Source: Nocardia brasiliensis IFM 10847 (lineage in GTDB: Bacteria; Actinomycetota; Actinomycetes; Mycobacteriales; Mycobacteriaceae). Taken from it: 36,695 nt of DNA. The translations under genes were made by a program, and so were the position numbers. Numbering within the stretch: the stretch's first letter is position 1; each line of letters starts with the position of its first letter. Under the pieces are notes generated by a model that saw only the letters and a program-made list of their open reading frames with translations, did no database searches and was not told the origin of the DNA. The stretch is from the NCBI RefSeq assembly GCF_000710915.1, contig NZ_BAUA01000101.1, forward strand, positions 1 to 36,695. The letters are read 5' to 3'. Below, piece by piece: positions 10,871 through 19,912 of the stretch.

Positions 10871-11838
10871 TCAGTGGATCCCACCGCTCGCATACCGAGC
10901 CAGTGCTTGAAACGCTCCACCGGGCCCGCCGCTTTGCCTGCCCGCGGGCGCAGCTGCAGCACGATCACGCCCGCGATCACGATGCCCGCGAGGTTCACCG
11001 CCAACTGACCAGCGGACATGAACGCGACCTGCCATTCCCCCAAAGTCGCTGCGACAACGGCGAATCCGGCCGCCGGCACGGTCGTCACCGAGATGAACAC
11101 GCCGATCAACGCCGCCGATTTCGCGGTCACCAGCGAGAGCATGCCCGCCGCGCCCGCCAGCAGCGCGACCACCAGTGAAAACGGACCGACCTCATAGATG
11201 AAGTCGACGTTCTTGATGCTTTCCACCCCGTGCAGCGTGATCCACCCGAACTGCTCCCACAGCAGGGTCGCCACCAACGTCGCCAGCATCGCCACCGGGA
11301 ATCCGATGGCGAGGGCCAGCGCCGACCGTCGCGCGAGCCGGAAATCGCGCAGCACCAAGCCCACCGCGAACGCGGCCAGCGGACCGAACTCCGGACCCAC
11401 CACCATCGCGCCGACGATCGTCACCGGCGAATCGGTGGCCACCCCCACCGCGGCAAGCAGGCAGGCGATGGTGAGGAACGCGAGGAAGCTCGAGTTGAGC
11501 GTCGACTCCTCGTGCACCTGCGCCAGCAGTTCCTCCCACACCACCGCGTCGGTCGGATCGCCCGGCGCGTCCTCGACCGCCCGATCCCCCGCCTCGGACA
11601 GCACGGTCTCGACCGGGCCCAGCGTGATGCCGCCGGTTTTGCAGATGCCGAGCGCGGTCAGCTCCTCGAGCACGTCATTGGCCGCTTCCCGGGCCACGTC
11701 GGCCTGGATCAGGTCCCCGGCCGGTTCCAGCGCGACCCCGCGCGCCAGCGTCACATGCGTGGCACCCGGATTCTCGGCGAGCACCGACAACACGTCGTCG
11801 GTCGACTCCGGCGGGCTGATCATGCGCAAGTGCAGCAA
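10846..11838 (-). CDS. DUF389 family membrane protein
   Basis: The 330-residue protein has an N-terminal soluble domain (LHLRMISPPESTDDVLSVL) and then about six membrane helices from residue 115 to 310, with the family-typical VGAMVVGPEFGPLAAFAVGLV. DUF389 proteins are widespread but their role is not established. I chose the TTG at 11838 because AGAGGAAA lies 7-14 bases upstream and because family members usually begin with the LHLR segment; an ATG at 11823 would cut that off. It converges on the Pro-rich membrane protein gene with which it shares a hairpin. Confidence 0.85.
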   Translation of the reverse strand: MLHLRMISPPESTDDVLSVLAENPGATHVTLARGVALEPAGDLIQADVAREAANDVLEELTALGICKTGGITLGPVETVLSEAGDRAVEDAPGDPTDAVVWEELLAQVHEESTLNSSFLAFLTIACLLAAVGVATDSPVTIVGAMVVGPEFGPLAAFAVGLVLRDFRLARRSALALAIGFPVAMLATLVATLLWEQFGWITLHGVESIKNVDFIYEVGPFSLVVALLAGAAGMLSLVTAKSAALIGVFISVTTVPAAGFAVVAATLGEWQVAFMSAGQLAVNLAGIVIAGVIVLQLRPRAGKAAGPVERFKHWLGMRAVGSTEPPRLSHR

Positions 11839-12019
11839 CGGATTTCCTCTGGTCGGTGCCCACCTGAGATAGGCAACGGATCGAACTGACCAGAAGGTAC
11901 CGTTCGCGCGGGCGCCACGACGCCCCCTGCGCGTCGACCGCCCTCGTGTCGGACAGCACCGCGGTCCCCCGCGTGGGCGGCGCGATCACCGAACCGGATC
12001 TCGCACCGCCCGCAGCGAA

Positions 12020-13812
<1,793 letters not shown>

Positions 13813-14286
13813 AGGGTTCCTTTCGACGACTCCGGCACCGGCACGATATGACCAGGTGCGCTCCCATCGTAGTGAGACACATCCGCCGAGCGGAAACCGA
13901 TCCGACCAGACCCGTGCCAAGCTGTATTCGCCGAGACCCGCACCCCCGATTCCAGCCCCCGATTCCGGGCATAACCGAACCGACAGCGATCCCTCCCGAC
14001 CACCCGCGAGCGGACCCCCGACGCGGCCGACACCACACCCGAAACGCTCGACACCGGCCACCCCGGCCCCGACAATCACCACCCGAACACCCTCGAACGT
14101 GTAGCCCCGACCCGACCGATCAGCACATACACCGCGCGACCGAACACCACTGAGAACACCCCTTCGACACCACGACCACGGCTCAACACGATCACTCCCC
14201 CCGGCCTACAGCGCAGCGAATAGGCGCGACATAACCCCGAAACCCAACCGCCACGGAGCGAGCCCGACGAGCGACCGTTCGCGGCC
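13813..14286. other. intergenic stretch between aspS and the 14287 hairpin; nothing assigned
   Basis: This is the divergent upstream region of aspS and the metallopeptidase gene. It is C-rich on the plus strand, with many short runs of CCCG and CACC. I found no convincing open frame, tRNA or clear promoter. Codon-like patterns in the long minus-strand frames here do not continue into a recognisable protein. Confidence 0.4.
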
Positions 14287-14353
14287 GTCTCGCTTCTCAG
14301 CTGTCGAAGCGCATGCGCCGAAGGCGCGAGTCTCGACAGCTGAGAAGCGAGAC
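14287..14353. repeat. 67-bp perfect inverted repeat (21-25-21)
   Basis: The arms 14287-14307 and 14333-14353 are exact complements (core TCGCTTCTCAGCTGTCGA). The 25-base loop has its own small hairpin, GCGCC-GAA-GGCGC, so a cruciform or a branched RNA hairpin is possible. It lies 58 bases before the ATG of the metallopeptidase gene, in its probable leader. A short A run and G run follow (caaaagggg). The sequence is unrelated to the 61-bp element of this window. Confidence 0.8.
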
Positions 14354-14411
14354 AAAAGGGGCCGCGAACCCCGCCGCGCCCGCGCGGCCGACAACACAGA
14401 AAGCGACGACG

Positions 14412-15335
14412 ATGACCTTCAACGAGGGCATGCAGATCGATCCGGATCGGGCGTCTTCCGGTGGCCCGGGTATGGGTGGCAAGATCGCGCTCGGCGGTGG
14501 CGCCGGCGGGTTGATCGTGCTGGTGCTCACTTTGTTGCTCGGTGGTGATCCCGGTTCGATTCTGGGGCAGTTCACAGGCTCGGAGGAGCAGCAACAGACG
14601 CAGCCGGGCACCGCGGGCACGCCGGCGCATTGCAAGACCGGCGCGGACGCCAACAAGTATGTCGACTGCCGGGTGGTGCTGACCGCGCAGAGTTTGGACG
14701 CGGTGTGGTCCTCGGAGCTGCCCAAGCAGACCAACAGGCGCTATGCGCAGCCGAAGCTGACGTTGTTCTCCGGTGCGACCGCGACCGGCTGCGGTAACGC
14801 GACGAGCGACGTCGGCCCGTTCTACTGCCCGGCCGACCGCACCGCCTACTTCGATGTCACCTTCTTCCAGGAGTTGGTGGACCGTTTCGGTTCCAGCGGC
14901 GGCCCGCTCGCCCAGGAGTACGTGGTGGCGCACGAGATCGGCCATCACATCCAGAATCAGCTCGGCGATATCGGTCGCGCGCAACAGGATCCGCGCGGCG
15001 CGAATTCCGGCGCGGTGCGCACCGAATTGCAGGCTGACTGCTATGCCGGGATCTGGGCGCACTTCGCCGACAAGACGCCTGCGCCGGGCGGCGGTCAGCC
15101 GTTCCTGAAGCCGTTGTCGGAGAACGACATCAACGACGCGTTGTCCGCCGCCGCGTCGGTCGGCGACGATCGCATCCAGCGTGCGTCCAACCGCCGCGTT
15201 AACCGAGACATGTTCACCCACGGTGATTCCGAGCAGCGCCAGAAGTGGTTCCTCACCGGTTACCGCACCGGCCAAGTCAAGGCCTGCGACACCTACGCCG
15301 CCCCCGACCTCTCCAATCCCCCCGCCCTGCGCTGA
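14412..15335 (+). CDS. membrane-anchored neutral zinc metallopeptidase (YpfJ/Rv2575 family)
   Basis: The 307-residue protein belongs to the putative neutral zinc metallopeptidase family (Pfam Zn_peptidase). A short cytoplasmic part (FNEGMQIDPDRASSGGPG) precedes a membrane helix at about 27-45, and the rest should lie outside. The zinc motif is HEIGHH at residues 174-179, followed by TELQADCYAGIWAH, which supplies the downstream Glu/Asp ligand region. The C-terminus with DRIQRASNRRVNRDMFTHG and QRQKWFLTGY is typical of the family. I chose the ATG at 14412 because it opens the family domain; a longer frame from 14313 runs through the hairpin. It corresponds to Rv2575, which lies close to aspS in M. 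tuberculosis. Confidence 0.9.
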   Translation: MTFNEGMQIDPDRASSGGPGMGGKIALGGGAGGLIVLVLTLLLGGDPGSILGQFTGSEEQQQTQPGTAGTPAHCKTGADANKYVDCRVVLTAQSLDAVWSSELPKQTNRRYAQPKLTLFSGATATGCGNATSDVGPFYCPADRTAYFDVTFFQELVDRFGSSGGPLAQEYVVAHEIGHHIQNQLGDIGRAQQDPRGANSGAVRTELQADCYAGIWAHFADKTPAPGGGQPFLKPLSENDINDALSAAASVGDDRIQRASNRRVNRDMFTHGDSEQRQKWFLTGYRTGQVKACDTYAAPDLSNPPALR

Positions 15336-15439
15336 CCCAGTTCTCCAGCCCGCCAACAGTTCTGGACGAACCCGGCCAGGGTCAAGCGCACTCGCGGGCG
15401 CTCCCCGACGCGAACTCGCTACCGACGTATTGGTCAACC

Positions 15440-15500
15440 GATCACGAGGAACTGGTGGCGTGGGGTTCTCGGGCGTTGCCGCCACCAGTTCCTCGTGATC
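15440..15500. repeat. 61-bp palindromic element, copy 2 (21-19-21)
   Basis: The arms 15440-15460 and 15480-15500 are perfect complements of each other (GATCACGAGGAACTGGTGG plus two bases) and enclose a 19-base loop. Arms, loop length and part of the loop match copy 1 at 5118-5178. The element lies 105 bases after the metallopeptidase stop, in the 411-base gap before the secreted protein gene, so it could end transcription there. The remainder of the gap (15501-15746) holds only a probable promoter region. Confidence 0.85.
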
Positions 15501-15746
15501 AATTGTCCAGTCAGGACCGCGGATCGTGGGACCTTGGAGCTGCCGTGTGGTCGTATGCGGCGGGCCAAGGGTGCTGGGGCTGAAGCTGGTTCAGATCGGG
15601 TGGAAAAAGGGCCGCTGGGGTGCGGGGGCGGATGTCCGCATTGGATAATCGGTGTACGGCATTCATCGATGGTGTCGGGTGCCGGGATCGGCTGCGTGGT
15701 GCACCGATCGGATCACCGGTGCGCAGCAGCGGCAGAGAGTGAATTG

Positions 15747-16289
15747 ATGCGTGGTCTGAAGGCAGCACTGCTGGTCGTCCTGGTGGGTCTCGCCGGGAGC
15801 ATGGGCACCGCGGGTGCGGATCCGAGCGTCGACTCGCCCGCGCTCCCGAGCTCACACCCGCCGGTCTCGGCACCGATGGCGCTACTCACCCTCACCACCA
15901 TCCCGAACGCCTGGCAGCCGCGCATCGATCTGCGTCCGCAACTTCAGGTCTTCGGTGACGGCCGCGCGGTGCGGATCCCCGATGCCGTTGCGCCGCAACG
16001 CGGTCCGGACACGCCCGCGACCCAGGTCAACGGCCACATCCCCGCCGACGTGCTCACCGCCGCCCTCGCCGAGACCAAAGCGCTCGGCACCGTCGATCTC
16101 GGTGTCCCCAACGTCACCGACCAGGGCAGTCAGATCATCGATTTCATGCCCGCGCCCCCGGAGGAAGACCTCCACCTCGTCGTCTACGCCCCCGAATTCG
16201 ACAACGGCCTCAACCCCGAACAACAAGCCGCCCGCAAACGCTTCGCCACTCTCTACCGCACCCTCTTGGACGCCTTCGTCCAAGACTGA
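15747..16289 (+). CDS. secreted protein of unknown function
   Basis: The 180-residue protein starts with a Sec signal peptide (MRGLKAALLVVLVGLAGSMG) and a likely cleavage after TAGA near residue 24. The mature part begins Pro/Ser-rich and then has a compact domain with LTLTTIPNAWQPRIDLRPQL, FGDGRAVRIPDAV and HIPADVLTAALAETKALG, ending in LYRTLLDAFVQD. I chose the ATG at 15747 because GAGAG lies about 7-11 bases upstream and it opens the signal peptide. No family is recognised. It has its own promoter region behind the 61-bp element. Confidence 0.72.
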   Translation: MRGLKAALLVVLVGLAGSMGTAGADPSVDSPALPSSHPPVSAPMALLTLTTIPNAWQPRIDLRPQLQVFGDGRAVRIPDAVAPQRGPDTPATQVNGHIPADVLTAALAETKALGTVDLGVPNVTDQGSQIIDFMPAPPEEDLHLVVYAPEFDNGLNPEQQAARKRFATLYRTLLDAFVQD

Positions 16290-16515
16290 CGCCCAACCCC
16301 CCGAACGCCGGAACACGCACCGCCGCCTCATCACGTACCCCGGACCAGCCGCACCACTTCTGTCTTCCCGCGGCGGCGGAGCCGTGTGTGCGGCTGTGCC
16401 GTGCCAGACCGGGTGCGGCAACACCGAACGACACGCGCGCCTACGCCGAGCATGCCTGCCCGCACGGCACAGGAACGATGGCCGCCCTGTACCAAGCGAC
16501 AGATAGGTGCAGACC

Positions 16516-16577
16516 CACAGACCGTTCGCACGCCTCACAAGGGTTGCAGTCCCTGTGAATCGTGCGAACAGTCTGTG
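16516..16577. repeat. 62-nt imperfect hairpin in a convergent gap
   Basis: The arms 16516-16532 and 16561-16577 pair over 17 positions with one mismatch (CACAGAC-C-GTTCGCACG). Inside, CACAAGGG pairs with CCCTGTG with one bulged A, leaving a seven-base loop. It lies between convergent genes, 226 bases after the secreted protein stop and 105 bases beyond the end of the T7SS-associated gene, so it may stop transcription from both sides. A short palindrome GTGCCGGT-GA-ACCGGCAC at 16653-16670 is closer to the latter gene. The rest of the 393-base gap shows nothing else. Confidence 0.6.
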
Positions 16578-16682
16578 ATGCCTGGTCCCAAACTCCGCAA
16601 CCACCAGCCCCGAACGGGACCCGGGTGGTGCACAGACGCTGAAGCGCCAGCGGTGCCGGTGAACCGGCACCTCGAACCGACC

Positions 16683-18341
16683 CTAGAACTGATCCTGTTC
16701 GTAGTCCGAGCTGATGATCTCGTCGGAGTGCGTGGCACCGATGACGTCGGGCGTGGATTCGCCGAGCGGTCCGGTGAGATCGTCGTTCCCGGCGGCACTT
16801 TGGTACGGCTGGACGGTGCGGCTGTGTTCGTCGTCGTCGCCGCGCTGGGCGCCTGCGGCGGCGGGTCCGCCCATGAAGCTGTTGCCCGCGCCGGCTGTGG
16901 TGGTGCTCGGCGCGCCGGTGGTGCCGGGGCCGAAGGTGGTGCCGGGCATGCCGCTGATGGGGCGGCCGCCGGGCAGACTGGTGCCGGGCACGGCGGTGAG
17001 TTTCGGGCTGGACGGGATGCCGGTGGTGCCGGGCCGTGCGCTGGTGCCGGGGCTGCCGGAACGGCTCAGGCTGCTGGGCACGCCGGTACCGAGTCCGCTG
17101 TTGGTGGAGCTGGGGGTGCCCGAGTTGTGCACGGACGACGGTGTGGTGGAACTCGGCGTGCCGGTGAGGGAGGAGTCGACGCCCGCCGCTTTGGTCATGG
17201 TGTCGGAGGCGGTGGACTGAGCCTGTTCCAGAATCGGCTGGCCGACGTTCTGCGCCAGCGCCTGCGCGACCTCTTGTGGTGCGGGCCCGCCTCCGGGCGC
17301 GACCAACTGCTGCACCATGCTGCCGAGTTCGCCGGTTTTGCCGGCGAGGTCACCGCGGGTGGCGTTGACGACGCCGACGGCCTGACCGAGATGTTCGGTC
17401 GCCGAGGCCATCAGGGTGGCCTGCGCGGGCGGGGTGAGGATCACCGGCGCCATCGCGGTGGCCTGCGTCGCGAACGACGAGGCGATGCCGAGCAATTGCG
17501 CGTTGCCCTGCTGCACCACCGCGGCGGCCCGCTGGGTGAGCTCGGAGATGTCGATACCGCGCTGGCTGGTCTCCTGGCCTTCGACGTTCGCCTTCGCGCT
17601 GGCCGCCTGCGCGTTGCGCGCTGCTTGGCTCTGCCACAGCTGTTCGACGGTGGTCATGCTGCCCTTGCCGACCGACATCGCCATGTCGATGACCTTGGAC
17701 GACTGGCTCAGAATCGCGGTCGGATCGAACGCGCCGATGACGCCGCTGCCGAAACTGTTGAGCAGCGACAGGATCGGCTGCATCAGCAGGTCGACGCCGG
17801 GCAGCGCGGGCACCGCGACGCCCTGCATGAGCGCGCCGACCGGATCGGCGGGCAGTGCGGGCAGCGAGGTCGGGATCGCGGCCTGCGCCTGGCTGACCGC
17901 GGCGGCGACCGAGCTGGGCGAGCTGCCGAGCGCACCGTTCAGCACACCTTGGGCCTGGTCGAGCACGCCCTGGGCGAGCGGGGCGGCGGCCTGCTGGATC
18001 GCCGTGCCGGTATCGCCGAGCAGTGCCGAAACATCGGACGGGACACCGGAGATGCCGTTGGCGTCGGCCGTCGGCGCACCGGACAGACCGGGCATGCCCG
18101 GCAGGCCCGTGCCCATCGCGTTGTGCTGGTCTTCACTGATCTTCTTGGCCAGCACGAATTCCGGTGGCTCGATGGGCGGCAGATCCTCGGGCAGTTGCGG
18201 CAGCGATACGTCGAGCACCGCCTGCGGCGCGTTCTGCACGGAGTCGAGCACGGCCTGCTGGCCGATGGCGACGTTCTGGTCGGCGGCGTGCGCCATCGCG
18301 TGCTCTTCGGGCGCGATCACGCCGGTGTCGAGTGGCTTCAC
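16683..18341 (-). CDS. large type VII secretion-associated protein with Ser/Thr/Pro/Gly-rich tail
   Basis: The 552-residue protein has an N-terminal two-thirds that is Ala/Gln-rich and probably helical, with a WQSQAARNAQAASAKANVEG segment. From about residue 385 to 500 it is a low-complexity Ser/Thr/Pro/Gly tail (GTPSS and PGTTG repeats), followed by an acidic end, DYEQDQF. No Sec signal or enzyme motif is present. The GTG start at 18341 overlaps the stop of the EspC-like gene as GTGA, so both are made together. Its context and composition suggest a co-secreted partner of the EspC-like protein, comparable to ESX-1 associated proteins, but I see no WxG or PPE motif. The assignment is by context. 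Confidence 0.6.
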   Translation of the reverse strand: MKPLDTGVIAPEEHAMAHAADQNVAIGQQAVLDSVQNAPQAVLDVSLPQLPEDLPPIEPPEFVLAKKISEDQHNAMGTGLPGMPGLSGAPTADANGISGVPSDVSALLGDTGTAIQQAAAPLAQGVLDQAQGVLNGALGSSPSSVAAAVSQAQAAIPTSLPALPADPVGALMQGVAVPALPGVDLLMQPILSLLNSFGSGVIGAFDPTAILSQSSKVIDMAMSVGKGSMTTVEQLWQSQAARNAQAASAKANVEGQETSQRGIDISELTQRAAAVVQQGNAQLLGIASSFATQATAMAPVILTPPAQATLMASATEHLGQAVGVVNATRGDLAGKTGELGSMVQQLVAPGGGPAPQEVAQALAQNVGQPILEQAQSTASDTMTKAAGVDSSLTGTPSSTTPSSVHNSGTPSSTNSGLGTGVPSSLSRSGSPGTSARPGTTGIPSSPKLTAVPGTSLPGGRPISGMPGTTFGPGTTGAPSTTTAGAGNSFMGGPAAAGAQRGDDDEHSRTVQPYQSAAGNDDLTGPLGESTPDVIGATHSDEIISSDYEQDQF

Positions 18342-18667
18342 ACCGCACCTCCGATCTGGTTGCCGATGGCCCCGAGGGCGCCCGCGCTGGACCAGTCGGT
18401 GGCGTCGTAGGCCGCGGCGGCGCTGAACGCCGATTCCGAGAGCTTGGCGTACTTGGCGGACAGGTCGTTGATGTCCTTGGCCTGGAGCACTTGCGCCGCG
18501 GCGAACATCGCCAGATAGTCGGCGCCGATCAAACCGAACACGGGTACGAGCGCCGCGACGTTTTTCACCGCGTCGAAATTGCCCGCCCCCGCCAGATCAC
18601 CGGAGATTCCTGCGTTCGTGGCGGCGAACGCCCGGACCGCTTCGGTCTCTACCGAGAGATCACTCAT
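18338..18667 (-). CDS. EspC-like (DUF2580) type VII secretion substrate
   Basis: The 109-residue helical protein starts MSDLSVETEAVRAFAATNAG, matching the EspC/DUF2580 group of ESX-secreted proteins. Near its C-terminus is YDATD (Tyr87, Asp91), the YxxxD/E type VII secretion signal, followed by WSSAGALGAIGNQIG. A second helix region with LQAKDINDLSAKYAKLSESAF fits the helix-turn-helix layout of these substrates. I chose the ATG at 18667 because a run of six G lies 8-13 bases upstream. The stop overlaps the start of the larger downstream partner. No ESX core genes (EccC and others) are in the window, so the secretion machine must be elsewhere. Confidence 0.8.
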   Translation of the reverse strand: MSDLSVETEAVRAFAATNAGISGDLAGAGNFDAVKNVAALVPVFGLIGADYLAMFAAAQVLQAKDINDLSAKYAKLSESAFSAAAAYDATDWSSAGALGAIGNQIGGAV

Positions 18668-18849
18668 CGAGTTGCCCCCCAAATCGTCGTGCACATCAGT
18701 TTCGTGAACTTCTTCGTCGTCACCGCTTGCCCTGCCGAACGGCAAGGCCGCCACGGTTGGGCTCAATATAGCCGACGGTACCGGCAACTTTCGAGCCCAA
18801 CGGCACGTTCACACAGGGAATAGGAAAGGAACTGGAACGTGTTGCAAAT

Positions 18850-18863
18850 TAGAACAAGTTCTA
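18850..18863. promoter_or_regulatory. KstR-like operator upstream of the SDR gene
   Basis: The sequence TAGAACAAGTTCTA is a palindrome with a 2-base centre. It fits the KstR consensus TnnAACnnGTTnnA, the repressor of the cholesterol catabolism regulon in mycobacteria and rhodococci. It lies 13 bases before the ATG and touches a TATATT hexamer (18862-18867) that could be the -10 of a leaderless transcript. Another TetR-type repressor could also bind here. Confidence 0.6.
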
Positions 18864-18876
18864 TATTCTCGATCGC

Positions 18877-19881
18877 ATGAAGGTCGCAGTGACCGGCGCA
18901 GCCGGCTACCTTGGCACGAATCTGCTCCGCCTGCTCGCCGCGCGCGGCGACGAGATCACCGCGATCGACCGGGTGGTCCCACCCGCGGCGCCGCTGCCGA
19001 ACGTCACCTGGGTCAGCGGCGACGTGCTCGATCCGGCCTCGATGCGGGACGCGCTGCAGGGCGCCGAGATCGTCTACCACCTGGTCGCGGTGATCACCCT
19101 CGCGGAGAAGAACGACCTGGCCTGGAAGGTGAACACCGAGGGCGTCCGGGTGGTCGCCGAGGCCGCGCTCGCGGTCGGCGCGCGCCGGATGGTGCACGCC
19201 AGCTCGATCCACGCGTTCGACCAGTACCGCTGCGGCGGCCGGATCGACGAGCAGGCCGCCCGCTCGACCGACGACGCCCTGCCCGTCTACGACCGCTCGA
19301 AATGGGCAGGCGAAGTGGCACTGCGCAAGGTGATCGACAACGGCCTCGACGCGGTGCTGTGCAACCCCACCGGCGTGTTCGGTCCCCTCGACTACAGCAA
19401 GCCGCTGTCCCGGATCAATCGCACGCTGCGCGACGCGGCCCAGGGCCGCATCCCTGCCATGATCGGCGGGGGTTTCGACCTGGTCGACGTCAGAGATGTG
19501 GCAGCCGGCCTGATCTTGGCAGCCGAGAAGGGGCGCACCGGCGAGAACTATCTGCTCGGCGGCGAGATGATCTCGATGCTCGAGCTGTGCCGGCTCGCCG
19601 CGAACCACGGCGGCAAGCGCGGCCCGAAGTTCGCCATCTCCCCCAAGCTCGTTTCGGGCGTCATCCCGGTACTGGCGCCGATCGGCAAGCTGTTCAAGTC
19701 CGACATCGTCTCGAAAGCCGCACTGGGCGCCCTCATTTCAGCCCCGCTGGTCGATCACGGCAAGGCCGAACGCGAGCTCGGCTATCAGCCCCGATGCACC
19801 GACGACACCGTCCGCGACCTGGTCGCTTTCTTCGCCGACCCGACCCTGCTCACCCCGCCGGACACTCGGCAGATCGCTTGA
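18877..19881 (+). CDS. NAD-dependent epimerase/dehydratase (extended SDR), possible 3-beta-HSD-like
   Basis: The 334-residue protein has the extended short-chain dehydrogenase fold. The NAD(P) site is TGAAGYLG at residues 6-13, the active-site pair is YDRSK (Tyr138, Lys142), preceded by HASSIHAF, where Ser is the third catalytic residue. The C-terminal part with LLGGEMISMLELCRLAA is typical of NAD-dependent epimerases and of dihydroflavonol-4-reductase-like or 3-beta-hydroxysteroid dehydrogenase-like proteins. The ATG at 18877 lacks a clear ribosome-binding site, which agrees with a leaderless message. The KstR-like operator just upstream suggests a link to sterol or lipid metabolism; this is inference, and the substrate is not visible in the sequence. 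Confidence 0.82.
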   Translation: MKVAVTGAAGYLGTNLLRLLAARGDEITAIDRVVPPAAPLPNVTWVSGDVLDPASMRDALQGAEIVYHLVAVITLAEKNDLAWKVNTEGVRVVAEAALAVGARRMVHASSIHAFDQYRCGGRIDEQAARSTDDALPVYDRSKWAGEVALRKVIDNGLDAVLCNPTGVFGPLDYSKPLSRINRTLRDAAQGRIPAMIGGGFDLVDVRDVAAGLILAAEKGRTGENYLLGGEMISMLELCRLAANHGGKRGPKFAISPKLVSGVIPVLAPIGKLFKSDIVSKAALGALISAPLVDHGKAERELGYQPRCTDDTVRDLVAFFADPTLLTPPDTRQIA

Positions 19882-19888
19882 CACCTAC

Positions 19889-19904
19889 TAGAACACATGT
19901 TCGA
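19889..19904. promoter_or_regulatory. SOS box (LexA site) upstream of the radical SAM gene
   Basis: The 16 bases TAGAACACATGTTCGA match the mycobacterial SOS box TCGAAC-N4-GTTCGA at all but one specified position (A for C at position 2). The site lies 8 bases before the GTG start of the radical SAM gene and just after the stop of the SDR gene. From memory, Rv2578c is in lists of LexA-regulated genes of M. tuberculosis. Confidence 0.65.
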
Positions 19905-19912
19905 CTGGTGAG

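Noticed and set aside
18850..18863. SOS box
   Set aside because: The centre between AAC and GTT is 2 bases, not 4 as in the LexA site, so a KstR-like TetR operator fits better.
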